This document shows, in pieces, positions 1 through 7,698 of a DNA stretch of 64,000 nucleotides. The stretch comes from Bacillota bacterium. Its GTDB lineage: Bacteria; Bacillota; Clostridia; Monoglobales; Firm-18. Positions within the stretch are counted from its first letter, which is position 1; each line of letters starts with the position of its first letter. Made by a program: the position numbers and the translations under genes. The stretch covers positions 1-64,000 of the forward strand of contig JALOAJ010000004.1 in NCBI GenBank assembly GCA_023228885.1, given 5' to 3'. The notes under the pieces are model-generated. The model was not told the origin of the DNA. It saw nothing but the letters and a program-made list of their open reading frames with translations, and made no database searches.

Positions 1-136
1 TATAGTGTTTACAAGATGCAAAACGGGCATTGCCCATATGCTCCGTAAAAAGCCGAAACCACTGCAAATGTCTTTATTTTCTGATGTTGGGTTTGGTTGG
101 GCTTGAAAAAATGGGGAAACTCAAATAATAAATGTA

Positions 137-165
137 TTGACATGTAAAGAATTTCATGATATAGT
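137..165 (+). promoter_or_regulatory. Sigma-A promoter of the vWA/SLH gene
   Basis: The -35 TTGACA (137-142) and -10 TATAGT (160-165) are separated by exactly 17 bp. The predicted transcription start near 172 falls a few bases before the riboswitch aptamer, so the transcript begins with the aptamer. Confidence 0.8.
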
Positions 166-171
166 AAAATT

Positions 172-272
172 GTGAAATGGGTAAAGCCGTAAAAATCCGG
201 CTTTGCAAAACTGTAGGGTCTTTTTTCAAAGATAACCAGTTGCCACAAATCTTTTTTTGTGGCAACTTTTTT
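172..272 (+). promoter_or_regulatory. Cyclic di-GMP-I (GEMM-I) riboswitch
   Basis: The 5' leader shows the GEMM-I plan. A P1 helix is formed by GGTAA (180-184) and TTGCC (240-244). An internal hairpin AGCCG/CGGCT (185-189/198-202) follows, then the core TTGCAAAACTG (203-213), and a second helix with GGGTCTTT facing AAAGATAACCAG (216-239). The conserved GCAAA and GATAACCAGTTGCC blocks match the family well, although the P1b loop is not GNRA. The 3' P1 strand is also the 5' arm of the terminator at 239-266, so ligand binding should block termination (an ON switch). The family assignment is from pattern recognition, not a covariance search. Confidence 0.75.
239..272 (+). terminator. Riboswitch expression-platform terminator
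   Basis: A perfect 11-bp stem, GTTGCCACAAA (239-249) with TTTGTGGCAAC (256-266), is followed by six T residues. Its 5' arm reuses the aptamer's last conserved bases (GTTGCC), so it is mutually exclusive with aptamer helix P1. Confidence 0.85.
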
Positions 273-331
273 ATGTTAAAAAACAAATTAATGTTATATT
301 TTAGCGCAAAGCGCACGAAAGGGGATATTAA

Positions 332-2797
332 GTGAGTATTAAAAACCGCACTATTACAAAAGCGATGTTACTGATGGTTGTTATTGTCTTTGCATTTACC
401 GCAGTAATTCCTGTGGGGGCAGCAATCATTACCGGCACGGTAGATGAAATAGAACTGTCAAAGATTGCAACCGAAACAACTGACAGCTCCGTTTTCGATG
501 AGCATGGAAATGTTAAGCAAACTTATGATTTAAACTTGTCGGTCAAGGGCAAAATTGTTTATCCGGGTGTGCCTGTTGATGTTGTTTTGGCAATTGATTT
601 GTCAAACAGTATGACTGCAAGTGGCAGCCAAAATCTGTCAAAGACAAAAACCGCGGCTGTTAATTTTATTAATTCAATATTAACTGACGAGGACACCGCT
701 GCCCGCGTTGCTGTTGTGGCTTACGGAACTTATGCGCGTGCGTATGATTTTTCAAGTACAGCAAGAAAATATGTAGACAGATGGGATTTGTACGGAGACA
801 CTAAAACAGGCGATGTGTATTATACAAAAGACAAAGCAAAAGCTGCAGCTGTTTTAAATGACAGCAGTTTTAAACCTGCCACCCTAAAACCAACCGGGAG
901 CGGCAATAATTACACTTCTTATGAAAGCGGCGGCACCAACACCGAGGCAGGCTTTTTGGCTGCAAAAGCTGTAACCGACACGAGAAATCGACCGGATGCC
1001 GTAAGTATAGTTATCTTTATGACGGATGGCATACCAACATACAGGATGAACGGTTCAAGCGTTACCGGAAATGGGTCTTCCCCAAGCGCGGCCGATTTTA
1101 ATAATGCTGTTACTGCGGCAAAAGCATTAAAACAAGCCGGGAACGAAATTTATACAGTAGGACTATTGACCACATATGAAAATAATTCTTATGAAATGAA
1201 AATGGCAAATATGTTGCTTGCGGATGACAACTCATTTACAACAAGCGGCAGCGGTAATAATTGGAGATATAATAAAAACGGCGGGGCTTATTCTTCAAAG
1301 TACTATCCGGTTTATTCAGTCAGCGGTTCGCTTGACAGTATCAATGAAGTGTATACAACACTTACAAAAAAATCTTTTGCTTTGGCATTAGGCGATGTTG
1401 TAGACACCATACCGGCGGATTTTAGTTTGCTTGAAGAAAACAGGCAGGATTTACTTGAAATGGGGCACCAAATTATTGATAATGAAGATGGAACCACTAC
1501 AATTACCTTCAAAGATATATTGGCAACGGAGGATGAATCTTTTTTGCCTGTAATCAAGGTGAAATACACGGGTAACGGGTTTGGTTCCGCCTATTTAAAC
1601 GGCAGCGCCAGATATATAGGCAAACTTTATGATAGCACCCCGTTTGATTTGGAGTTTGAAAAACCGGTTGCAGGCTTAATTCCCGCCACCATAAACGGCG
1701 AAGCAAGCGCAATTGTGTCAGAACAAACCGAAATAGATGTTACGGCGAACGATTTATTTGCGAAACAAGGATTTTTTGTTTCAAATAATGAGGTTTCCGA
1801 TTACGAAATTATACTTGTTGATGAAAACGGCAATGAGGTCTCTTATACGGAAGCGGAATATGGCTTTATCGCAAATGTTTCAAACGGCAAAGTGGCTTTT
1901 TATTCTTCAAATAGCTTAACTAAAACATTTTATTATGTTGTTCGCGCCGTTGTTTCCAACAGCGACCAATACGCAGTGAACAACAGCAAAGTTTTGCTTT
2001 CGCGCCCAACAAAAGTTGATGTAAGCTTAACTGAGCCGGACGACCCATTTAAATTAGTTGATAAGGGCTATGCTTACATTTTCGGTTACGAGCCGTCTGT
2101 CGAAGCCATCGAAAATTCTGACGGCAGCGCAAGTGAGATTGTAGACATTAAAATGGCAATGGACGATTGTGTTACGCGGGAACAGGTTGCTGCAATGTTG
2201 ATGCGGTTTATTGACCAAACCTTTAACACATTTGCCGTTGATTACCCGGTAACCGACAAGCTGCTGCAACATGCGGGAGCCTGGTACGAAAGAGGGCTTG
2301 CCTATATTGCATCCAAGGGCGGGTTTGACGATAGCGAAACGGTAGCGTTGGGATCTATTACAAGGGGAGAGGTTGCAAAGCTAATTGTTCATAGTTTAAA
2401 CTTAACAAAAACCACAAAAACCTCATTTGCGGATATTGACGACAGCCCGCATGCGGCTTATATAAGAACAATCAACGCATACGGCTATATGAACGGCACA
2501 AGCGAAACGACATTTGAACCCAGTGAATTTATGACTCGTGCTGAATTTTGCAAGCTTTTTAACAATATAATCGGGCGGGACGATAGAAGCTTGATTGCCT
2601 TAGACGGGGAGGGCATTGAATACAAAGTTTCGGCGCAAACATACAACTTCACCGATATGGATCCTGCTCATTGGGCATACGAAACATGTCTTAAAGCTAC
2701 AAGCGCTTATAATGAAAACGGCTATGTAGATGTGGTAACGAGAACCGGAAATATTCGAAATATATTAGACAAATATAGTGACCAATTAAAATACTGA
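332..2797 (+). CDS. vWA-domain surface protein with C-terminal SLH repeats
   Basis: This is an exported 821-residue protein. Residues 1-31 form a signal peptide (basic start, hydrophobic run, VGA-A cleavage region). A von Willebrand A domain covers about 80-350 with a complete MIDAS: DLSNS (D89, S91, S93), the Thr of GGTNTEAG and the Asp of FMTDG. A beta-rich linker resembling Gram-positive adhesin stalk domains follows. From about 590 to the end there are three SLH-like repeats (TREQVAAML, TRGEVAKL, MTRAEFCKL) that would bind secondary cell-wall polymer. The GTG start at 332 sits after GAAAGGGG. The gene lies alone behind a c-di-GMP-type riboswitch, which fits an adhesin controlled by the motile-to-sessile switch. 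The adhesion role is inferred. Confidence 0.85.
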   Translation: MSIKNRTITKAMLLMVVIVFAFTAVIPVGAAIITGTVDEIELSKIATETTDSSVFDEHGNVKQTYDLNLSVKGKIVYPGVPVDVVLAIDLSNSMTASGSQNLSKTKTAAVNFINSILTDEDTAARVAVVAYGTYARAYDFSSTARKYVDRWDLYGDTKTGDVYYTKDKAKAAAVLNDSSFKPATLKPTGSGNNYTSYESGGTNTEAGFLAAKAVTDTRNRPDAVSIVIFMTDGIPTYRMNGSSVTGNGSSPSAADFNNAVTAAKALKQAGNEIYTVGLLTTYENNSYEMKMANMLLADDNSFTTSGSGNNWRYNKNGGAYSSKYYPVYSVSGSLDSINEVYTTLTKKSFALALGDVVDTIPADFSLLEENRQDLLEMGHQIIDNEDGTTTITFKDILATEDESFLPVIKVKYTGNGFGSAYLNGSARYIGKLYDSTPFDLEFEKPVAGLIPATINGEASAIVSEQTEIDVTANDLFAKQGFFVSNNEVSDYEIILVDENGNEVSYTEAEYGFIANVSNGKVAFYSSNSLTKTFYYVVRAVVSNSDQYAVNNSKVLLSRPTKVDVSLTEPDDPFKLVDKGYAYIFGYEPSVEAIENSDGSASEIVDIKMAMDDCVTREQVAAMLMRFIDQTFNTFAVDYPVTDKLLQHAGAWYERGLAYIASKGGFDDSETVALGSITRGEVAKLIVHSLNLTKTTKTSFADIDDSPHAAYIRTINAYGYMNGTSETTFEPSEFMTRAEFCKLFNNIIGRDDRSLIALDGEGIEYKVSAQTYNFTDMDPAHWAYETCLKATSAYNENGYVDVVTRTGNIRNILDKYSDQLKY

Positions 2798-2812
2798 TAC
2801 AAGAACTATAAG

Positions 2813-2838
2813 AAGGGGCTGCTTTGTTACAGCCCCTA
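2813..2838 (+). terminator. Hairpin downstream of the vWA/SLH gene
   Basis: GGGGCTG (2815-2821) pairs with CAGCCCC (2830-2836) about 18 bases after the stop codon. There is no T-run after it (TATGAAAAATCCC), so it may be a weak terminator or a processing/stability hairpin. Confidence 0.45.
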
Positions 2839-2873
2839 TGAAAAATCCCATTTAGCAGCGTTTGCTGCGAATT

Positions 2874-2948
2874 GAACCGCCGTGTACCGAACGGTACGCA
2901 CGGTGGTGTGAGAGGGGCGAAGCCTTATCGGTTAGCCTCTACTCGATT
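2874..2948 (+). repeat. Group II intron-like RNA fragment or dispersed repeat
   Basis: The stretch from GAACCGCCGTGTACC through CGGTACGCACGGTGG and GAGAGGGG to CCTCTACTCGATT resembles a segment found in many clostridial group II introns. It contains paired arms CCGTGTACCG/CGGTACGCACGG and GAGAGG/CCTCT. No reverse transcriptase ORF or complete intron is nearby. It is probably a decayed intron piece or a dispersed repeat derived from one. The assignment is from memory of such sequences and needs an Rfam search. Confidence 0.45.
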
Positions 2949-2977
2949 AAACAAATAATTATAACTGCACCAAAATA

Positions 2978-4762
2978 TTAATAAATTGGTCCGTATTCCT
3001 TGCACGCTCTGTAATCGGTTGAAACATCGTCATCGCCTAAGCCGAAGCCAGCCCATGAGTGAGGTCTGAATATTTTGCCGCTATCCACATTATGAATTGC
3101 TACGGGAATTCTTAGCATTGATGCAAGGGTTATCAAATCTGCGCCAATGTGCCCGTGAACCGTTACACCGTGGTTTGCTCCCCAATTTGCCATAACGGAA
3201 TACACATCGCGAAACGCGCCTTTTCCTGTTAGGATAGGTGCAAACCATGTTGTGGGCCAAGTTCTGTCTGTTCGTTTGTCTAATATATCGTGAATATCAT
3301 CTTCAAGCACAACAGAATATCCTTGCGCAATTTGCATTGTAGGTCCAACGCCGTCAATTAAATTTATTCTGACCATTGTAAGCGGCATTTCGGCTAATGT
3401 TTTAAAATGAGATGAAAAACCGCCGCCCCTGAAATATTCATAATTTGCCCTGCACCAATCTGTGCTTTGCAGGCAAGCGTCGATATCCGATTGCTCCATT
3501 TTCCACCATTGCTTCATTGTTCCGTTTCCGTTTTCGTCTTTTGATGCGCCGGTGCAGTCAAGCGCTGTTGCTCCGGAGTTTATTAGGTGAATTATTCCCT
3601 TTTCGGCTTTGCCTTTAAGGTCTTTTCCCGTCACGCGCTTTACCGAATCGGGGCTCCAATATGTTCGCACATCGTGGAAACATGGGGCTTTTCCTGTGAG
3701 CATTTTTGTAAACAACATTGATATTCCGTTTAGCGTATCATTTTCCGTTGCAAACGCAAAAGGCTCTTTTTTGCCGTTCCAGTCAAAACTTGATGCCAAG
3801 ATTGCCTCGGTAAAGTCTGCATTAGGCAGCCAATCTGTCCACATTCTTTGACCTTGAAAACCGCCTACAACAGCGTTTCTGCCAAGCGCTTCCTCGTTCC
3901 AGCCTATATCCCTTAGCTTTTCGTTACCTTTTAGTATATCTTTTACTATGATGGTGAACTTTGCAATAAACTCCCAGTCTTTATCCGCCGGAACGACCTT
4001 TGATTTTTCTATTATTTCAGGCAGCTTTTTACCTGCGTTAATGTCAAAGCCCTCCTTGCAGTTTTCATTTATCCACGACAGGGCTTTTTGATATTCGTTT
4101 TTGTCGTATATTTCAAGTGTGATTCGCCGAAGTATTTCGGTCAAATCAACCCATTCGGCACGAATCCCCAAATATTTTTGCATAAAGTCGGCATCGCAAT
4201 ATGAACCTGCTATTCCCATTGAAATGCTGCCCAGGTTTACATATGACTTATTTTTTATTTGACCGATTGCAATGCTGCCTCGCGCAAATCGTAATATTTT
4301 TTCTTTTACATCATCAGTAATCGTTAAATCATTGGCATCTTGAACATTTTGCCCATATATTGAAAATGCCGGCAACCCTCTTTGCGCATGCGCTGCCATA
4401 ACAGCCGCCAAATATACTGCGCCGGGGCGCTCAGTTCCGTTAAAGCCCCACACAGCTTTTATTGTTGCTGGGTCTAAATCCATTGTTTCGCTGCCATAGC
4501 ACCAGCATGGCGTTACAGACAGCGTTGCCACAACATTCTCTTTTGTAAATTCTTCCGCAACCTTTGCCGCTTCTGCGCCTCCGCCTATCGTTGTTGAGCC
4601 TATGACACATTTTACAGGAGCGCCGTCACTATAATGCAAATTACTTTCAATCAAATCTTTCGCGGCTTTTGCCATGTTCATTGTTTGTTCTTCCAGACTT
4701 TCGCGCACCCCGCCCCATCTGCCGTCAATTACCGGGCGTATGCCGATTTTAGGGTAGTTCAT
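2978..4762 (-). CDS. fucI: L-fucose isomerase
   Basis: Interconverts L-fucose and L-fuculose in the cytoplasm with a Mn2+ cofactor. The 594-residue length equals the family norm (E. coli FucI, 591). Near-identical blocks include PKIGIRPVIDGR, VRESLEEQTMNMAKA, TPCWCYGSE, WGFNGTERPGAVYLA, HLINSG and WFAPILTGKG. The metal and catalytic residues recognised in the family are present: Glu of ATEND, Asp of DVRTYWSP and His of HGHIGAD. The ATG follows AAAGGATG. It is the last gene of a three-gene operon with a mutarotase and a probable alpha-fucosidase. No fuculokinase or aldolase is seen here, so later steps must be encoded elsewhere. Confidence 0.97.
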   Translation of the reverse strand: MNYPKIGIRPVIDGRWGGVRESLEEQTMNMAKAAKDLIESNLHYSDGAPVKCVIGSTTIGGGAEAAKVAEEFTKENVVATLSVTPCWCYGSETMDLDPATIKAVWGFNGTERPGAVYLAAVMAAHAQRGLPAFSIYGQNVQDANDLTITDDVKEKILRFARGSIAIGQIKNKSYVNLGSISMGIAGSYCDADFMQKYLGIRAEWVDLTEILRRITLEIYDKNEYQKALSWINENCKEGFDINAGKKLPEIIEKSKVVPADKDWEFIAKFTIIVKDILKGNEKLRDIGWNEEALGRNAVVGGFQGQRMWTDWLPNADFTEAILASSFDWNGKKEPFAFATENDTLNGISMLFTKMLTGKAPCFHDVRTYWSPDSVKRVTGKDLKGKAEKGIIHLINSGATALDCTGASKDENGNGTMKQWWKMEQSDIDACLQSTDWCRANYEYFRGGGFSSHFKTLAEMPLTMVRINLIDGVGPTMQIAQGYSVVLEDDIHDILDKRTDRTWPTTWFAPILTGKGAFRDVYSVMANWGANHGVTVHGHIGADLITLASMLRIPVAIHNVDSGKIFRPHSWAGFGLGDDDVSTDYRACKEYGPIY

Positions 4763-4812
4763 AATGTAACATCCTTTCTATGTATTTATTTTTATTTTTC
4801 GATTAAACCAAT

Positions 4813-6786
4813 TTAATACTCTGATATAACCATCTGGTGACATTCAAGCCTTGGCACGGTGTATTTTACAACGCCATCCGCTTGTTCAAACGGTATCTTT
4901 TCATTTTGCGGCGCAAGATAAACATTTTTAATTTCTTTTGATGTTTTAACATTAACAGATATATCATAAAGAGGTATTATGTCTTCGATAACCTCAATGC
5001 CGTTGCCGCGCTTTACAGGCGACGCATAAAGCAAGTGGTTTACAAGCCTTTTTTTGTTTTTTTGTTCCATTAAAGTTGTTATTCCTTGTGCCGGCAAAGT
5101 TGTTTTAAGTGTTTTTTTATCGCCAAGCAGCTTGTCAAGCGCAAAGCATACTGTTTTTTTAAGTATCAAGCTGCCTTTTGTTTCATAATCTTCAAACACT
5201 TTCCATGCAATATAAATTCCATCCTTGCCCTCTGTCATGCCGGGACCGCCCGAAACTTCGCTGTTGGGCGTGTGTCTATGTGAGCAAAAATGCAAAAGTT
5301 CACGATTAAAATATGGATTTTCTCTTTTTCCAAGCTCCACCCCGTCTGTCAGCTTTATTTTTTCGCCATCACCGTAAAATATATAAGCTGCTTTTTCCAT
5401 ATCATCCATGTCAAAAAGAGGTCTGAAATAATCCGGCTTATATGGATTTTCACCGGCATATTCAGCGCCGAAATTAAACACGAAATCGGTTGCATCGGGA
5501 TTCAACCCCGATTTGCCCGTTGCCAAAAGCTTTCCGCCCTTTGAAACGAAATCGGACAGCTTTTGTTTGAGAGGCTCGGAAATTAAAATTATATCGGGTA
5601 ATATTATAACCTTATACTTTGAAAAATCTTCCTGCATATCTATTACATTAAAAAGATACTTTCCTTCAAGCAAAATTCTAACCGCACCCGGGTCATGCAT
5701 GCCGATTTTTGCTTTTTGTTCTGTTGAATAAGATATGTTTACCGATTCAACAGACAACAGCCCTATATCTGCAACCGGGGTTACCTCATCCAGCCACTCT
5801 TCTTTTTCTTCCAATTCCTTGTAGCCCGCCCCAATCAACTTATATGTAGCCTCGTCCATTTCTCCGTTTGGCGCAAGCTGGTCGCCTATTGAGCATTTGG
5901 CGCCGTTTGCCGCACTTAGGGCAACTTCATATCGTATTGCATTTTTGTGTTTAAAGCCACCGAATTCACCCCATGATGTGTGGAATTTACCCGTCATGCC
6001 AAGAAAATCCATACCCAAAGTTTGAGCGTATCTTGCAGATAGGGGGAAATGGTCATACCCCCAACCGCCTGTTGGCAAGCTCTCCAACTCCAAATGGGTG
6101 TTCATTTGCGCCAAATCACGCCTGCCGCGAATTATATGACCGCCATTATGAAAAACAGGCAAACCTTTTTTTGTTTTATCAATTACCTCTCTAACTCTTT
6201 TGGTGTAATTTGCATACACCTTTTCGGCAAGCTTGTATACCTCATCCCCATCAAGCGGGTTTTTACCCTCATTTAAAAGGGTTGTCATACAGTTTTGACA
6301 GTAACAGGGATACACGCCTACAATGTCAAGAAATATACCATCGGCATCATAGTTTTTAACAACCTCATCAATTTGCAAAAGTAAGTAGTCAAGGTATGGC
6401 GAGTTAAAACAAAACCTATGGTATCCCGGAGTTATAAAATCCTTTGCCCATGTTGTGCTTTCGTCCTTGTTTCTTATAAGCCATTCGGGATGGCGGCGCG
6501 ACATTTTTTCGTCAAGCCCTGCCGAAATGTAAACGGGCGCTTTTACTCCCATTTCGTGCGCCGCTTCAATTTGGGCTTTAAGTAGGTCGAATTTCAAATG
6601 AGGGTGTATCTCATTTGCTTTTGAAGGGTGATACGCCCATCCATGATGACATTTTGAAAAAACAGTTATGGAGTTGACATGCCCCGTTTGCAGCGCCTGT
6701 TGAAACTGCTTTTTTGAAAACTTTTCTCCTATCCCTTTAATTGCCTCCGATGTGTGAAAATCTAAATGCACCTGTCGAAAGTTCAT
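4813..6786 (-). CDS. GH151/GHL6-type glycoside hydrolase, probable alpha-L-fucosidase
   Basis: A 657-residue cytoplasmic protein with no signal peptide. The first ~370 residues look like a TIM barrel (FHTSEAI, ADGIFLDIVG, CYCQNC, PVFHNGGH). A beta-galactosidase-type trimerisation domain starts near IGLLSVESVN, followed by a small C-terminal beta domain. This architecture is that of PF14871/GHL6 proteins, to which I believe the GH151 alpha-L-fucosidases belong. Position between a fucose mutarotase and L-fucose isomerase strongly supports fucoside hydrolysis. The start at 6786 is chosen because AAGGAGGA lies just upstream; an in-frame ATG at 6852 would overlap the preceding gene. The substrate linkage cannot be read from the sequence. 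Confidence 0.75.
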   Translation of the reverse strand: MNFRQVHLDFHTSEAIKGIGEKFSKKQFQQALQTGHVNSITVFSKCHHGWAYHPSKANEIHPHLKFDLLKAQIEAAHEMGVKAPVYISAGLDEKMSRRHPEWLIRNKDESTTWAKDFITPGYHRFCFNSPYLDYLLLQIDEVVKNYDADGIFLDIVGVYPCYCQNCMTTLLNEGKNPLDGDEVYKLAEKVYANYTKRVREVIDKTKKGLPVFHNGGHIIRGRRDLAQMNTHLELESLPTGGWGYDHFPLSARYAQTLGMDFLGMTGKFHTSWGEFGGFKHKNAIRYEVALSAANGAKCSIGDQLAPNGEMDEATYKLIGAGYKELEEKEEWLDEVTPVADIGLLSVESVNISYSTEQKAKIGMHDPGAVRILLEGKYLFNVIDMQEDFSKYKVIILPDIILISEPLKQKLSDFVSKGGKLLATGKSGLNPDATDFVFNFGAEYAGENPYKPDYFRPLFDMDDMEKAAYIFYGDGEKIKLTDGVELGKRENPYFNRELLHFCSHRHTPNSEVSGGPGMTEGKDGIYIAWKVFEDYETKGSLILKKTVCFALDKLLGDKKTLKTTLPAQGITTLMEQKNKKRLVNHLLYASPVKRGNGIEVIEDIIPLYDISVNVKTSKEIKNVYLAPQNEKIPFEQADGVVKYTVPRLECHQMVISEY

Positions 6787-6812
6787 AAAATCCTCCTTAA
6801 ATTGCTTTTTTA

Positions 6813-7139
6813 TTAGTCTAAATGAAAAACCTCTTCCATATTTGCCCACCACTCGCCCGGAGCTCGGGTTTCAAGGGGAAGTTGGCAAGGAATGCATTGC
6901 TCCCACCACTTTTTGTTTATTTCGTTTTCCGCCATCTTCTTCATGTCTTCATCAAAGTTACTGCCGTGGTATTCAAAATAAGCAAACAATGTTGAATCCT
7001 TAAGAAAAATCGAATAGTTTTTAATGTTGCATTCCGAAATAAGCTTTCTAATTTGCGGCCATACGGCAGCGTGCAACCTTTTGTACTCCTCAATCTTTTC
7101 CGGGCGCAAGCCGATAACCTGACCATATCGTTTCATCAT
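6813..7139 (-). CDS. L-fucose/L-rhamnose mutarotase family protein
   Basis: A RhaM-type (DUF718) mutarotase that interconverts alpha and beta anomers of a 6-deoxy-L-sugar. At 108 residues it matches the family's ~104. Family landmarks are KRYGQVIGLRPEKIEEYKRLHA near the start (His of RLHA), the NYSIFL strand, LFAYFEY and WW near WWANMEEVFH. The operon context points to L-fucose. Two adjacent ATGs (7139 and 7136) could start it; upstream ATGs at 7217 and 7193 would add unrelated residues. The ribosome site is weak (GGGCTTAAAATT), which makes the exact start uncertain. It is the first gene of the fucose operon. Confidence 0.82.
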   Translation of the reverse strand: MMKRYGQVIGLRPEKIEEYKRLHAAVWPQIRKLISECNIKNYSIFLKDSTLFAYFEYHGSNFDEDMKKMAENEINKKWWEQCIPCQLPLETRAPGEWWANMEEVFHLD

Positions 7140-7223
7140 AATTTTAAGCCCAACTTGGTAAAACACCAAATTGAACTCGTATAACACCTCCATTGTTAAA
7201 ACAGCATTTTTAACCATGTTTAT

Positions 7224-7313
7224 TTACGCTCATTATACCATAAATTTCGGATTTGCCGCCGTTGGCGTAAGGATATTTATGGTGAAATTCGCTTACGCTC
7301 ATTATACCATAAA
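7224..7313 (-). repeat. Two direct repeats carrying -10 boxes upstream of the fucose operon
   Basis: A 21-bp unit (TTACGCTCATTATACCATAAA on the plus strand) occurs perfectly at 7224-7244 and 7293-7313, 69 bp apart. Read on the minus strand each copy holds TATGGTATAATG, an extended -10. An inverted copy of part of it (GCGTAAG, 7265-7271) faces CTTACGC (7292-7298). The arrangement could be tandem promoters or a two-site operator for an unlinked regulator. Confidence 0.7.
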
Positions 7314-7328
7314 AACAAATAGTGTCAA
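7301..7328 (-). promoter_or_regulatory. Sigma-A promoter of the fucose operon
   Basis: On the minus strand, -35 TTGACA (7323-7328) and -10 TATAAT (7301-7306) are 16 bp apart with a TGG extended -10. The downstream repeat copy at 7232-7237 has an identical -10 but no good -35. Confidence 0.8.
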
Positions 7329-7406
7329 TACAAAACGGCTTTTAAACCTTCGTGTTTTATCCGTCGAAAAAATAAAAAAACTGCCAAATATCCGTTATGA
7401 CACAAT

Positions 7407-7450
7407 AAAAGCGGTCGCGCCATCTTTTGGAGCGCCGCCTTTATTTTTCT
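7407..7450. terminator. GC-rich hairpin between the glycan cluster and the fucose operon
   Basis: GCGGTCGCGCC (7411-7421) pairs imperfectly with GGAGCGCCGC (7429-7438). On the minus strand the stem is followed by TTTTATTG and would end the glycan cluster; on the plus strand it is followed by TTTATTTTTC. Confidence 0.65.
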
Positions 7451-7463
7451 TATCTTTAATTGC

Positions 7464-7670
7464 CTAATCCTTTGAAAACTTTTGAAAGGCAGACTTTAAA
7501 TATTCACAATGACAAACTTCATCATAAATAATTGTGATTGTAACATTAGGGCAGCCTTTACAACAAGATTCCGATTGCATTATCTTGCATATGAATTTAT
7601 CTTTTATAAATTTATTTATACATTTTTCAATGCAGCAAATATTACTGCCCGAAAATATTTTCACCTTCAT
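7464..7670 (-). CDS. Cysteine-rich 68-residue protein of unknown function
   Basis: The ATG at 7670 is preceded by AAAGGAGAG at ideal spacing, so the start is well supported; a longer in-frame reading would overlap the upstream glycosyltransferase. The protein begins MKVKIFSGSN and has nine Cys in 68 residues (12, 13, 17, 28, 36, 37, 40, 53, 55), including CC-x3-C, CC-x2-C and CHC. The alternating strand-helix pattern (MKVKIF, then VTITIIY) is faintly like small Cse60-type sporulation proteins, but those I know lack these cysteines. It may bind a metal or Fe-S centre or form disulfides. It is the last gene of the minus-strand glycan cluster, with a 28-bp gap. Function is not assigned. Confidence 0.6.
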   Translation of the reverse strand: MKVKIFSGSNICCIEKCINKFIKDKFICKIMQSESCCKGCPNVTITIIYDEVCHCEYLKSAFQKFSKD

Positions 7671-7698
7671 TAGAAACTCTCCTTTCGCCAAAACACCT

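Noticed and set aside
7171..7467. 98-codon plus-strand frame across the fucose promoter
   Set aside because: It covers the promoter and the repeats, has no recognisable product, and reads through a terminator.
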